NCBI RefSeq assembly: GCF_026162645.1
Contig: NZ_JAOTBE010000001.1
Coordinates: 124,001-188,000 of the forward strand
Length of the DNA: 64,000 nt
Reading direction: 5' to 3'
Source: Paracoccus rhizosphaerae
GTDB lineage: Bacteria; Pseudomonadota; Alphaproteobacteria; Rhodobacterales; Rhodobacteraceae
The translations under genes were made by a program, and so were the position numbers. Shown piece by piece: positions 51,387-60,458 of this stretch. Every line of letters starts with the position of its first letter. Positions within the stretch are counted from its first letter, which is position 1. The notes beneath the pieces are model-generated. The model did no database searches. It had not been told where the DNA came from and was given only the letters and a program-made list of their open reading frames with translations.

Positions 51387-52994
51387 TTATCCTAAAAGGC
51401 GGCGCGCGATCACCTGGGCCTGAATCTCGGCCGCGCCCTCAAAGATGTTCAGGATCCGGGCGTCGCACAGCACGCGGCTGATCTGGTATTCCAGCGCAAA
51501 ACCGTTGCCGCCGTGGATCTGCAGCGCATTATCGGCGCTGGACCATGCGACGCGGGCCCCCAGAAGCTTGGCCATCCCGGCCTCGACATCGCAACGGTGA
51601 CCGTGATCTTTTTCCCACGCACTGAAATAAGTCAGCTGCCGGGCGATCATGATTTCGACAGCCATCATCGCCAGTTTGTCGGCCACGCGGGGGAAGGCGA
51701 TCAGCGGCTTGCCGAACTGCTTGCGGTCCAGCGCATATCGCAGGCCCAGTTCCAGCGCGTTCTGCGCCACACCGATGGCGCGGGCGGCGGTCTGGATGCG
51801 CGCCGATTCGAAGGTCTGCATCAGTTGCTTGAAGCCCTGACCCGTGACCCCGCCCAGAAGGTTTGCGCCGTCGACGCGGAAGCCATCGAAGCCCAGTTCG
51901 TATTCCTTCATGCCGCGATAGCCCAGAACCTCGATCTCTCCTCCGGTCATGCCGGGGGTCGGGAAGAGTTCGGCGTCGGTGCCCGGCGTCTTTTCCGCAA
52001 TGAACATCGACAAGCCGCGATAATCGTCGGTCGCGGGGTCGGTGCGGGCCAGCAGCGTCATGACATGGGTGCGCGCGGCGTGGGTGATCCAGGTCTTGTT
52101 GCCGGTCACCAGCCAGTCGTTGCCGTCGCGGACCGCGCGGGTGCGCAAGGAGCCGAGGTCGCTGCCGGTGTTGGGTTCGGTGAAGACGGCGGTCGGCAGG
52201 ATTTCTCCCGACGCAAGGCGCGGCAGCCAATGCGCCTTCTGCTCCTCCGTGCCGCCGCAGAGGATCAGCTCGGCCGCGATCTCGCTGCGCGTGCCCAAGC
52301 TGCCCACGCCGATATAGCCGCGCGACAACTCCTCCGAGACGACGACCATCGCTGCCTTCGACATGCCGAGGCCGCCCATGTCTTCAGGGATGGTCAGGCC
52401 GAAGACGCCCAGTTCAGCCAGTTCCTCGATGATCTCCATCGGGATCAGCTGGTCCTTCAGGTGCCAGTCGTGGGCGTGTGGGGCGACCTTGTCCTCGGTC
52501 CAGCGGCGGAACTGGTCGCGGATCATCTCCAGATCCTCGTCGAGGCCGGATGCGCCGACAGTCGCAGCGCCGCGGTTCCCGGCAATTAGTTCGGCCATCT
52601 CGGCCCGTGCCTCGGGCGTGTTGCCCGCCATCATGGCCCGTGCCTCGTCCGAGGGTTTCCAGTCCACGCCGAGGTCGGACAGGCGCGCGAACTCTGTCTG
52701 GCTCATCGGGATGCCGCCGGCGATCTGCGTCAGGTATTCGCCAAAGCCGATCTGCGCGATCAGCGCCTCGGTGCGGCCCTCGACGCGGGCGGACCAGGCA
52801 TGCAGCTGCCGCAGGGCAGTAACGTAGGTAGCCAGCCACGACAGCGCATGCGCCGCATGCTGGTGACGTTCCAGCAGCTCGGGATCGACGCGCCCGCCAC
52901 TGGCGACGCGGTCCCGCAGTCCTGCGGTCGCGCGGGTCAGCAGGTCCTCAAGCTCGGACAGGACGGCGGGGCCTTGGTGCTGCACGTCTTTCAT
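51387..52994 (-). CDS. mcd: (2S)-methylsuccinyl-CoA dehydrogenase-like acyl-CoA dehydrogenase
   Basis: A 535-residue FAD enzyme with a helical N-terminal extension of about 165 residues (AAHALSWLATYVTALRQLHAW, IGFGEYLTQIAGGIPMSQTEFARL) before a standard acyl-CoA dehydrogenase core. The core has AVFTEPNTGSDLGSLRTRA, GNKTWITHAARTHVM, RIQTAARAIGVAQNALELG and QIHGGNGFALEYQISRVLCDARILNIFEGAAEIQ. The extension and wording match methylsuccinyl-CoA dehydrogenase of the ethylmalonyl-CoA pathway as I recall it, which would turn methylsuccinyl-CoA into mesaconyl-CoA during acetate assimilation. Ccr and the other pathway genes are not in this window. AGGAGGACCAG supports the ATG at 52994. Divergent from the TSUP gene. 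Confidence 0.88.
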   Translation of the reverse strand: MKDVQHQGPAVLSELEDLLTRATAGLRDRVASGGRVDPELLERHQHAAHALSWLATYVTALRQLHAWSARVEGRTEALIAQIGFGEYLTQIAGGIPMSQTEFARLSDLGVDWKPSDEARAMMAGNTPEARAEMAELIAGNRGAATVGASGLDEDLEMIRDQFRRWTEDKVAPHAHDWHLKDQLIPMEIIEELAELGVFGLTIPEDMGGLGMSKAAMVVVSEELSRGYIGVGSLGTRSEIAAELILCGGTEEQKAHWLPRLASGEILPTAVFTEPNTGSDLGSLRTRAVRDGNDWLVTGNKTWITHAARTHVMTLLARTDPATDDYRGLSMFIAEKTPGTDAELFPTPGMTGGEIEVLGYRGMKEYELGFDGFRVDGANLLGGVTGQGFKQLMQTFESARIQTAARAIGVAQNALELGLRYALDRKQFGKPLIAFPRVADKLAMMAVEIMIARQLTYFSAWEKDHGHRCDVEAGMAKLLGARVAWSSADNALQIHGGNGFALEYQISRVLCDARILNIFEGAAEIQAQVIARRLLG

Positions 52995-53153
52995 CTGGTC
53001 CTCCTTTTGCGGCGTTGCAGCATGGGTAACGTCTTCGCAATCGCGGCGCAACAATTTTGCGCTGAAGGCGCAGGCGGAGTTCTTAAATGTCGCAGTGATT
53101 GGTCGCGCCGATGCGCCCTTTTCCTTCCCGCCCGCCGGCGCTAGCGTGCCGGC

Positions 53154-53921
53154 ATGTTCGGACTGGAGCCTTGGCAATTTCTGGCGGCCTTCGTTGTGAC
53201 CGCCTTCGCGGGCTTCGTGAAGGGCGCGTTAGGCTTTGCCATGCCGATGATCATGATGTCGGCGTTCGGGTCCATCATGCCGGCGACGGTGGCGCTGGCG
53301 GCGATGATCCTGCCGACGCTGTTCACCAACGTCCAGCAGGGCTTTCGCGAAGGAACCGGGGCGGCCGTCCGGTCCGTCGTCAAGTTCCGGCTGCACATCG
53401 CCATGGTCGCGATCTTCATCTGCGTATCCGCCGGGTTCGCGCAGGTCATCCCGCAATGGCTCATGTATGCGCTGCTGGGGGTGCCGATCACCGGCTTCGC
53501 GATCTGGCAGTTGTCCGGCCGCCCGCTGGTCCTGAACCTGCACCACCGCCGCCGGGCCGAGGGGATATCGGGCGTCATCGGCGGGCTCTATGGCGGCATC
53601 TCGGGGATCTGGGGGCCGCCGCTGATCGTCTATCTTCTGTCCATCGGCACGGAAAAGCGCGAACAGGTGCGGGTGCAGGGCGTTGTCTTCCTGATCGGCG
53701 CGGTCACGCTGACCGTGGCGCATCTGGTGTCGGGCCTGCTGAACGCGCAGACGCTGCCCCTGTCGGCGGTGCTGTGCATCCCCGCCTTTGCCGGCATGAA
53801 GGCGGGCTTTGCCTTGCAGGACCGATTGGATGTGGGGCAGTTTCGCCGCTGGACGCTGGTGCTGCTGATCCTGACCGGCCTGAACCTTGTCCGCCGCGCC
53901 TTGGAACTCTGGAGCCTGTGA
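53154..53921 (+). CDS. TSUP family permease (TauE/SafE type)
   Basis: A 255-residue membrane protein with about eight helices of the sulfite exporter TauE/SafE class. [23 protein letters not shown] and [26 protein letters not shown], the two half-site repeats with Gly/Pro motifs, define the family. Members move sulfite, sulfoacetate or other organic anions; nothing nearby indicates which. Its TGA is overlapped by the dapE ATG by one base. No ribosome site is obvious before the ATG. Confidence 0.9.
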   Translation: MFGLEPWQFLAAFVVTAFAGFVKGALGFAMPMIMMSAFGSIMPATVALAAMILPTLFTNVQQGFREGTGAAVRSVVKFRLHIAMVAIFICVSAGFAQVIPQWLMYALLGVPITGFAIWQLSGRPLVLNLHHRRRAEGISGVIGGLYGGISGIWGPPLIVYLLSIGTEKREQVRVQGVVFLIGAVTLTVAHLVSGLLNAQTLPLSAVLCIPAFAGMKAGFALQDRLDVGQFRRWTLVLLILTGLNLVRRALELWSL

Positions 53922-55060
53922 TGCTGGATGCCGCCGACCTGACCGCCCGCCTGATCCGCTGCCCCTCGGTCACCCCCGAGGAAGGCGGCGCCCTTGTCCT
54001 GCTGGAAGAGGTGCTGAGCGGCGCAGGCTTCGAATGTCATCGCGTCGACCGGAACGGCACGTCGAACCTGTTCGCACGGTGGGGCGCCAAGGGGGCGCGG
54101 ACCTTCGGCTTCAACGGTCATACCGACGTGGTACCGCCCGGCGATCCGGCATCCTGGACCCATCCGCCGTTTTCGGGGCATCTGGACGACGACGGGGTGA
54201 TCTGGGGCCGGGGCGCCACCGACATGAAGTCAGGCGTCGCCGCCTTCGTGACCGCCGCCGTGGATTTCGTCACGCAGACCCCGCCGGACGGTGCCGTCAT
54301 CCTGACCATCACCGGCGACGAGGAGGGGCCGTCCCGCGACGGGACCATCGCCATCCTCGACTGGATGGAGGCGAACGGCGAGCGCATGGACGCCTGCATC
54401 GTTGGAGAGCCGTCGAACCCCGAGGTCATGGGCGAGATGATGAAGATCGGCCGGCGCGGCTCGGCCACCTATCACATCGCGGCAAAGGGCGTGCAGGGGC
54501 ATGCGGCCTATCCGCACCGCGCGAAGAACCCGCTGCATGCGCTGACCCGGTATCTGGCCGACCTGACCGCCGAACCGCTGGACCAGGGGACCGAGCATTT
54601 CGACCCCACCGGCCTGCAGATCACGTCGATCGACTGCGGTAACCCTGCGTCGAACGTGATCCCGGAAAGCGCTACTGCGGTGGTGAACATCCGCTTCAAC
54701 GACCTGCACACCGGCGCATCCCTGGCCGCGATGCTGACCGAGCGGGCGGCGCTGGTGACCTCCGAGACCGGCGTCACGCTGACCGTGTCGGCGCAGATCT
54801 CGGGCGAGGCGTTCATGACCCGGCCCGGCGCGTTCGTCGACCTGGTGCGCGGAGTCGTCCAACAGGAAACCAACCGCCAGCCGGCGCTCTCCACCTCGGG
54901 GGGGACGTCGGATGCACGCTTCGTCAAGGATCATTGCCCGGTGGTGGAATTCGGTCTTGTCGGTGCCCACATGCACCAGGTGAACGAACGCGTGCCCGCT
55001 CAGCAGGTCCGCCAGCTGAAGACCATCTATCAGCGCATCCTGGAAAGATATTTCGAATGA
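53921..55060 (+). CDS. dapE: Succinyl-diaminopimelate desuccinylase
   Basis: A 379-residue di-zinc peptidase-family enzyme that frees diaminopimelate from its succinyl form, a step of lysine and peptidoglycan synthesis. Metal and catalytic residues fall exactly where expected: His67 ([11 protein letters not shown]), Asp101 (GATDMKSG), Glu134 and Glu135 (TGDEEGPS) and Glu163 (VGEPSNPE). The C-terminal [14 protein letters not shown] supplies the last His. It overlaps the TSUP gene at TGATG and the following GNAT gene by four bases. Confidence 0.97.
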   Translation: MLDAADLTARLIRCPSVTPEEGGALVLLEEVLSGAGFECHRVDRNGTSNLFARWGAKGARTFGFNGHTDVVPPGDPASWTHPPFSGHLDDDGVIWGRGATDMKSGVAAFVTAAVDFVTQTPPDGAVILTITGDEEGPSRDGTIAILDWMEANGERMDACIVGEPSNPEVMGEMMKIGRRGSATYHIAAKGVQGHAAYPHRAKNPLHALTRYLADLTAEPLDQGTEHFDPTGLQITSIDCGNPASNVIPESATAVVNIRFNDLHTGASLAAMLTERAALVTSETGVTLTVSAQISGEAFMTRPGAFVDLVRGVVQQETNRQPALSTSGGTSDARFVKDHCPVVEFGLVGAHMHQVNERVPAQQVRQLKTIYQRILERYFE

Positions 55061-55473
55061 AGATCATCGAGACCAGCGACCTTGCCGCCTGCCACGCGCT
55101 GCGCCGCACCGTCTTCATCGAGGAGCAGAACGTCCCCGAGGCCGAAGAGATGGACGACCTCGACGGTCAGGCGATTCACCTGCTGGCCTGCGACGGCGAC
55201 CGGCCCGTGGGCACGGCCCGCGTCCTGATCCGCGGCGACGTCGGCAAGATCGGCCGGGTCTGCGTGTTGCCCGACCAGCGGGGGACCGGGCTGGGCGCGG
55301 CGCTGATCCGGGCGGCGCTGGACCTGCTGCGCCGGCAAAGCGTCACGCAGGCGCGGCTGGGGTCGCAGACGCACGCGCTTGGCTTTTACGAGAAGCTGGG
55401 CTTCGTTGCCGAGGGGCCGGTCTATGACGATGCCGGCATTCCGCACCGCGACATGTCCCTGAACCTGGCCTGA
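55057..55473 (+). CDS. GNAT family N-acetyltransferase (ElaA-like)
   Basis: A 138-residue GNAT protein of the ElaA/YjcF flavour. The start ([33 protein letters not shown]) is typical, with the acetyl-CoA loop in [24 protein letters not shown] and [35 protein letters not shown] closing it. The acceptor substrate is unknown. ATG overlaps dapE's TGA (ATGA), and rnr begins five bases after its stop. Confidence 0.9.
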   Translation: MKIIETSDLAACHALRRTVFIEEQNVPEAEEMDDLDGQAIHLLACDGDRPVGTARVLIRGDVGKIGRVCVLPDQRGTGLGAALIRAALDLLRRQSVTQARLGSQTHALGFYEKLGFVAEGPVYDDAGIPHRDMSLNLA

Positions 55474-55477
55474 GCCC

Positions 55478-57721
55478 ATGACCCAGATCCCCAGCAAGGC
55501 GCAGATCCTCAAATGGGTCGCCGACAATCCAGACGCCAATTCCAAGCGCGACATCGCCAAGGCCTTCGGCATCAAGGGCGCCGCCCGGATCGAGTTGAAG
55601 CGCCTGCTGAAGGAGCTTGAATCCGAGGGCCAGCTGGAGCGCCGCCGCCGCCACTATCTCGACGCCGAACGGCTACCGCCGGTGACGGTGCTGGAGCTGC
55701 TGGCGCCCGACGGGTCGGGCGACCTGTTCGCGCGCCCGCTGGAATGGTCGGGGCAGGGGCCGGTGCCGCGTATCCTGTATGCGCCGCGCCAGACCGATCC
55801 GGCGCTTGGTCGCGGCGACAGGTTCCTGGGCCGCCTGATCGAGGTCGTGGGCGAGGATCACCAGTACCAGGCCCGCCTGATCCGCCGCATCACCGCCCAA
55901 GCCAACCGAATCACCGGCATCTTCCGCAAGGACAGCGAAGGCGGTCGCATCCTGCCCATCGACAAGGGACAGGACAAGGAGTGGCGCATCCGCGCCGACG
56001 CCACCCTGGATGCCGAAAACGGCGAACTGGTGCAGGCCGAGCAGATCGGCCCCAAGGGCCGGATGGGCCTGCCCTATGCCCGTATCATCGAGCGCTTGGG
56101 CGACCCCTCCGCCCCCCGCGCCGTCAGCCTGATCGCCATCCACCAGCATGGCATCCCCGACGAGTTTCCGCAAAAGGCGCTGGACGAGGCCGAGGCCGCC
56201 AAGCCCGCGACCATGAAGGGCCGCGACGACCTGCGCACCCTGCCCTTGGTGACGATCGACCCCTTGGACGCGCGCGACCATGACGACGCCGTGGCGGCCG
56301 TGACCGAGGAGGATGGCGGCGCGACCATCTGGGTCGCCATCGCCGACGTTGCGCACTATGTCCGACCTGGCAGCGCCCTTGACCGAGAGGCGTGGACGCG
56401 CGGCAACTCGACCTATTTCCCCGATCGCGTCGTCCCCATGCTGCCAGAAGCGCTGTCGGCGGATCTGTGTTCGCTGCACGAGGGCGTCGACCGCCCGGTG
56501 ATCGCGGTCGAGATGCGGCTGGACGCGCAGGGCAACAAGACCCGCCACCGCTTCCATCGCGGCATGATGAACAGCCGCGCCTCGCTCTCTTATCAGCAGG
56601 CGCAGGCGGCGACGGATGGCACGCCCGACGACCGGACGACGCCGCTGATGGACGACGTCATCGCGCCACTGTGGCATGCCTACGGCCTTCTGAAGGGCGC
56701 GCGGGAACGCCGCCAGCCGCTGGACCTGGACCTGCCAGAGCGGCGGATCGAACTGACGGCAGACGGCCGCGTCAAGTCGGTGGCCTTCCGCGACCGCCTG
56801 GACGCGCACCGGCTGATCGAGGAGTTTATGATCCTCGCCAACGTCGCCGCGGCCGAGGAACTGAGCCGCCGCCAGCGACCGCTGCTGTTCCGCGTCCACG
56901 AGAAGCCCAGCCTCGACAAGATGGACGCCCTGCGCGAGGTGGCGCAGGCATCGGGCTTTACTTTGGCCAAGGGGCAGGTGCTGCACACCAGCCAGCTGAA
57001 CCGGCTTCTGGCCCAGGCCGAGGGGACCGACTTCGACGAGCTGATCAACATCAGCACGCTTCGGTCGATGACGCAGGCCTATTACCATCCCGAGAACTTC
57101 GGCCATTTCGGCCTGTCGCTGAAAAGCTATGCGCATTTCACCTCACCCATCCGCCGCTATGCCGACCTGGTCGTTCATCGCGCGCTGATCAGCGGTCACG
57201 GCTGGGGCAAGGATGGGCTGGACGACGCGCAGATCGAGCGTCTGGACGAGACCGCCAAGCATACCAGCGAAACCGAACGCCGCAGCATGGCGGCGGAACG
57301 CGACACCACCGACCGCTATCTGGCCGCCTTTCTGGCCGAACGCGTCGGCACCGAGATGACCGGGCGCATCAGCGGCATCCAGAAGTTCGGCGCCTTCGTC
57401 AAGCTGGACGAGACCGGGGCCGACGGCCTGCTGCCGATCCGCGCCATCGGGCAGGAGTATTTCCACTTCGACCCCGATGCGCAGATGCTGATCGGCAGCG
57501 ACACGGGATTAGAAATCGGCATTGGCCAGCGCGTCACCGTCCGCCTGGCCGAGGCGCTGCCCCTGACCGGCGGCCTCACGCTGGACCTTCTCGAACTTGA
57601 AGGGAAGGCCCTGCCGCGCGGCAGCGCCAAGGGCCGCCGTGGCCGCAGCCCACGCCAGATGGCGGTGAAGTCCCGCCTGGCCGAGCTCAAGCGCGCCACG
57701 AAGCGCCGCCGCAAACGCTGA
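55478..57721 (+). CDS. rnr: Ribonuclease R
   Basis: A 747-residue processive 3'-5' exoribonuclease that degrades structured RNA and takes part in tmRNA-directed decay. An N-terminal helix-turn-helix (SKRDIAKAFGIKGAARIELKRLLKELESEG) and cold-shock domains precede the RNB catalytic domain with DPLDARDHDDAVAAV, in which the Mg-binding aspartates lie. The C-terminal S1 domain (GRISGIQKFGAFVKLDETGADGLLP) and a basic tail (RATKRRRKR) follow. It may share a message with the preceding GNAT gene. With SmpB, also encoded here, RNase R is part of the trans-translation route. Confidence 0.97.
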   Translation: MTQIPSKAQILKWVADNPDANSKRDIAKAFGIKGAARIELKRLLKELESEGQLERRRRHYLDAERLPPVTVLELLAPDGSGDLFARPLEWSGQGPVPRILYAPRQTDPALGRGDRFLGRLIEVVGEDHQYQARLIRRITAQANRITGIFRKDSEGGRILPIDKGQDKEWRIRADATLDAENGELVQAEQIGPKGRMGLPYARIIERLGDPSAPRAVSLIAIHQHGIPDEFPQKALDEAEAAKPATMKGRDDLRTLPLVTIDPLDARDHDDAVAAVTEEDGGATIWVAIADVAHYVRPGSALDREAWTRGNSTYFPDRVVPMLPEALSADLCSLHEGVDRPVIAVEMRLDAQGNKTRHRFHRGMMNSRASLSYQQAQAATDGTPDDRTTPLMDDVIAPLWHAYGLLKGARERRQPLDLDLPERRIELTADGRVKSVAFRDRLDAHRLIEEFMILANVAAAEELSRRQRPLLFRVHEKPSLDKMDALREVAQASGFTLAKGQVLHTSQLNRLLAQAEGTDFDELINISTLRSMTQAYYHPENFGHFGLSLKSYAHFTSPIRRYADLVVHRALISGHGWGKDGLDDAQIERLDETAKHTSETERRSMAAERDTTDRYLAAFLAERVGTEMTGRISGIQKFGAFVKLDETGADGLLPIRAIGQEYFHFDPDAQMLIGSDTGLEIGIGQRVTVRLAEALPLTGGLTLDLLELEGKALPRGSAKGRRGRSPRQMAVKSRLAELKRATKRRRKR

Positions 57722-57722
57722 C

Positions 57723-57778
57723 GCTTCTTCTTTGCGGCAATACCTCGGGGGGTGCGGGGGGCTGGCCCCCTGCCCGTG
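57723..57778 (-). repeat. Post-stop hairpin repeat behind the short-chain fatty acid transporter gene
   Basis: Read on the minus strand directly after the transporter stop: GGGGGCCAGCCCCC hairpin (plus 57757-57770), then CGCACCCCCCGAGGTATTGC and CAAAGAAG. Orientation relative to the gene is the same as for the nadE and MFS copies. It also separates the convergent rnr gene. Confidence 0.75.
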
Positions 57779-59089
57779 TCAGGCCAGATACAGCACGCCG
57801 CCGACCACGGCGCCCACGACTACCAGGTTGATGACGCAGAATCCCATGATGTCGCGGGCCTGCAACCCGGCGATGCCCAGCATCGGCAGCGCCCAGAAGG
57901 GCTGCAGCAGGTTCGTCCAGGCATCGCCCCAGGCCACCGCCATCGCGACGCGCGGCAGGTCAGCGCCAAGCGCCTGCGCGGCAGGCAGCATCACCGGCGC
58001 CTGAACCGCCCATTGCCCGCCCCCGGAGGGTACGAAGATATTGACGATCCCGGCGGCGATGAAGCTCCAGAAGGGCAGGGTCTGCGCGGTCGAGATCGAC
58101 ACGAACCACTCCGACAGGCTGGCGGCCAAGCCGCTCTGGACCATGATCGCCATGATGCCGGCATAGAACGGGAACTGGATGACGATACCCGCGCCGCCAC
58201 GCACCGCCCCGTCCAGCGCCGCCAGCAGGCTGCGTGGCGTGCCGTGGCAAACGATGCCCAGGAACAGGAACAGGAAATTCACGACGTTCAGGTTCAGCGC
58301 CCCGCCACCCGCGAAATGCAGAAGCAGCCAAGCAAGTCCCGGAATGCCGATCAGGTACATCAGCAGGGGGCTGGTCTCCAGCCACTCGGCGGGGGTCGGG
58401 GAGGCGCTGCGTGGCGCGGGCGCCGGGTCGCGCAGTTGTTCGGGATCGACCAGCACCTGCTCCCGCTCCAGCGGCAGCATCAGGCGGTTGACCAGCGGGA
58501 CGATGACGAACAAAAGCGCGACGATCAGCAGGTTCCACCAAGCAAAGATCGTCTGGCCGGTGGGCACCACGCCGATCTGGTCTTCGGTGAAGTGCCCCGG
58601 CGTCGCGATGACCAGCGGGATCGAGCCCGAGATCCCGCCATGCCAGATCACGAAGCCGGAATAGGCGGACGCGACCAGCAGGCGATAGTCGACGCGGACC
58701 TGCCGCGCGATCTCCTTGGCGAAGATCGCGCCCACCACCAGCCCGAAGCCCCAGTTGATCCAGCTGGCCGCCAGCGACACGACGCTGACCAGCACGATTG
58801 CGCCGCCGCGGCTGCGTGCCAAGCCCGCCAGCCGCGCCAGGACCCGGCGCACGGGGGGCGAGGATGCCAGGATAAAGCCGGTCACCAGAACCAGCAGCAT
58901 CTGCATCGAGAATGACAGAAGCTCCCAGAAGCCGTCGCCCCACATCCGCACCAGCGCCACCGGGTCGGTGCCCTGGGTCAACATTGCGGCCGCGGCGGCC
59001 ACCAGCGTCAGCACGATGACGAAGATGAACGCATCGGGCAGCCAGCGTTCCATCAGCCGCGTCGCGGGCCGTGACAGGATTCTCAGCAT
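57779..59089 (-). CDS. Short-chain fatty acid transporter (AtoE-like)
   Basis: A 436-residue membrane protein with about ten or eleven helices of the AtoE/short-chain fatty acid permease class. LSFSMQMLLVLVTGFILASSPPVRR, SLAASWINWGFGLVVGAIFAKEIARQV, YSGFVIWHGGISGSIPLVIATPGH and FVPSGGGQWAVQAPVMLPAAQALG are typical. In E. coli AtoE brings in acetoacetate or butyrate-type acids. GGAGGAAGAAG before the ATG is a clear ribosome site. The hairpin repeat lies directly after its stop. Nearby methylsuccinyl-CoA dehydrogenase and acyl-CoA enzymes are consistent with use of such acids. Confidence 0.92.
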   Translation of the reverse strand: MLRILSRPATRLMERWLPDAFIFVIVLTLVAAAAAMLTQGTDPVALVRMWGDGFWELLSFSMQMLLVLVTGFILASSPPVRRVLARLAGLARSRGGAIVLVSVVSLAASWINWGFGLVVGAIFAKEIARQVRVDYRLLVASAYSGFVIWHGGISGSIPLVIATPGHFTEDQIGVVPTGQTIFAWWNLLIVALLFVIVPLVNRLMLPLEREQVLVDPEQLRDPAPAPRSASPTPAEWLETSPLLMYLIGIPGLAWLLLHFAGGGALNLNVVNFLFLFLGIVCHGTPRSLLAALDGAVRGGAGIVIQFPFYAGIMAIMVQSGLAASLSEWFVSISTAQTLPFWSFIAAGIVNIFVPSGGGQWAVQAPVMLPAAQALGADLPRVAMAVAWGDAWTNLLQPFWALPMLGIAGLQARDIMGFCVINLVVVGAVVGGVLYLA

Positions 59090-59150
59090 CTTCTTCCTCC
59101 TTGCTCGCGCGAAGGCTGCGACAGCAGGGTAGGAATGACAACCGCCCCCG

Positions 59151-60458
59151 TCAGCTTTCGCGGAAGGCGCGGTTGAAATAGTCTGCCAGCGGCTTGACCA
59201 GATAGGCCATCGGGCTGCGGTCGCCGGTCTGGATATAGACCTCGACCGGCATGCCGGGGACCAAGGCCAGCTCTCCCAGCTTGTCGAGCTCCTGCGGCGG
59301 GATCGAGATCTCGGCACGATAATAGGGCGTGCGCGTCGCCTCGTCGATCAGCGCATCGGCCGAGATGCGGTCCAGCCGTCCGTCGATCTCGGGCGTTGTC
59401 CGCGACGAGAAGGCCGAAAAGCGCAGCACCACGGGCTGGCCCAGCTGGATCTCGTCGATGTTGATCGTCGAGACCCGCGCGCCGATCACCAGCGGCCGGT
59501 CCTGAGGGATCACATACAGAAGCGGGTCCGCCGGCCTGACAACCGATCGCGGCGTGGTGACCTGCATGTTGTAAACAAGGCCTGACACAGGGGCCCTGAT
59601 CTCCAGCCGGCTGATCTGCTCGAGCAGGCTGCGCCGGCGCTCGGCAAGCTCCAGTTCGCGATAGCCTAGGTCGCGCAATTCGGTTTCCGCCTGTTCGCGG
59701 CGCTCGGCCGTCAGGCGCAGGCGCTGGATCTCAAGCTCCGTCTGGCGGATCAGTGCGGCGGCGCGGTCCGCCTGCAAGGCGCCCAGTTGACCGTCCAGTC
59801 GCGCGGCCTCTCGTTCAAGGCTCAGGACGCGGGACGACTGTGCCAGGCCCCGGTCCAGCAGGCTTCGCTGGTCGGTCAGTTCCTCTCCGATCAGCTCGCG
59901 CTGTGCGGCGAGGGCCGTGATCTGCGCGTCGATCCCCTCGACCTCGGCATCGACCTGGTCGGACTGCTTGGCCAGCTGGTCCAGCGACTGGCGGAGGGTT
60001 TCCAGACGGGTGCGGAACAGGCTTGCCTGCCCTTCCATCAGCGCCCGCAGCTCGGCAGAGCCTTCCGCGGCCTCGACGAGCAGCTGCGGGAAGGTGATGT
60101 CGTCGGCATCGGCGCGTTCGGCCTCCAGCCGACCGCGGCGGGCCAAGACCTCGAAGTACTGGCCCTCGACGATGGTATGTTCGGTCTGCAGCAGCGTGCC
60201 GTCCAGTGACAGCAGCAGGTCGCCGGCCTTCACCGATTCGCCCTCGGACACGGCGATCGCCTCGACCACGCCGCCATCGGGGTGCTGCACGATCTGGCGC
60301 TGCTGCTCGACCTCGACCTGGCCCGAGGCGACGACCGCGCCCGAGATCTGGGTGGCCATGGCCCAGGCGACGAAGCCGCCGACCAGCACGATGACGGCGA
60401 CCAGCCCCGCGATGATCGGGCCGCGCACCGGCCAGCGGTTGTCGACCGGCCCGCTCAT
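59151..60458 (-). CDS. Type I secretion membrane-fusion protein (HlyD/PrtE-like)
   Basis: A 435-residue periplasmic adaptor with one N-terminal membrane helix (GPIIAGLVAVIVLVGGFVAWAMA), a biotinyl-lipoyl hairpin (VVASGQVEVEQQRQIVQHPDGGVVEAIAV), a coiled coil of roughly 200 residues rich in Gln, Glu, Arg and Leu, and a beta-barrel domain ending PMAYLVKPLADYFNRAFRES. It should link the ABC exporter to an outer-membrane TolC-type channel. ATG at 60458 overlaps the ABC gene's stop by four bases, and an open frame upstream lies within that gene. Confidence 0.93.
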   Translation of the reverse strand: MSGPVDNRWPVRGPIIAGLVAVIVLVGGFVAWAMATQISGAVVASGQVEVEQQRQIVQHPDGGVVEAIAVSEGESVKAGDLLLSLDGTLLQTEHTIVEGQYFEVLARRGRLEAERADADDITFPQLLVEAAEGSAELRALMEGQASLFRTRLETLRQSLDQLAKQSDQVDAEVEGIDAQITALAAQRELIGEELTDQRSLLDRGLAQSSRVLSLEREAARLDGQLGALQADRAAALIRQTELEIQRLRLTAERREQAETELRDLGYRELELAERRRSLLEQISRLEIRAPVSGLVYNMQVTTPRSVVRPADPLLYVIPQDRPLVIGARVSTINIDEIQLGQPVVLRFSAFSSRTTPEIDGRLDRISADALIDEATRTPYYRAEISIPPQELDKLGELALVPGMPVEVYIQTGDRSPMAYLVKPLADYFNRAFRES

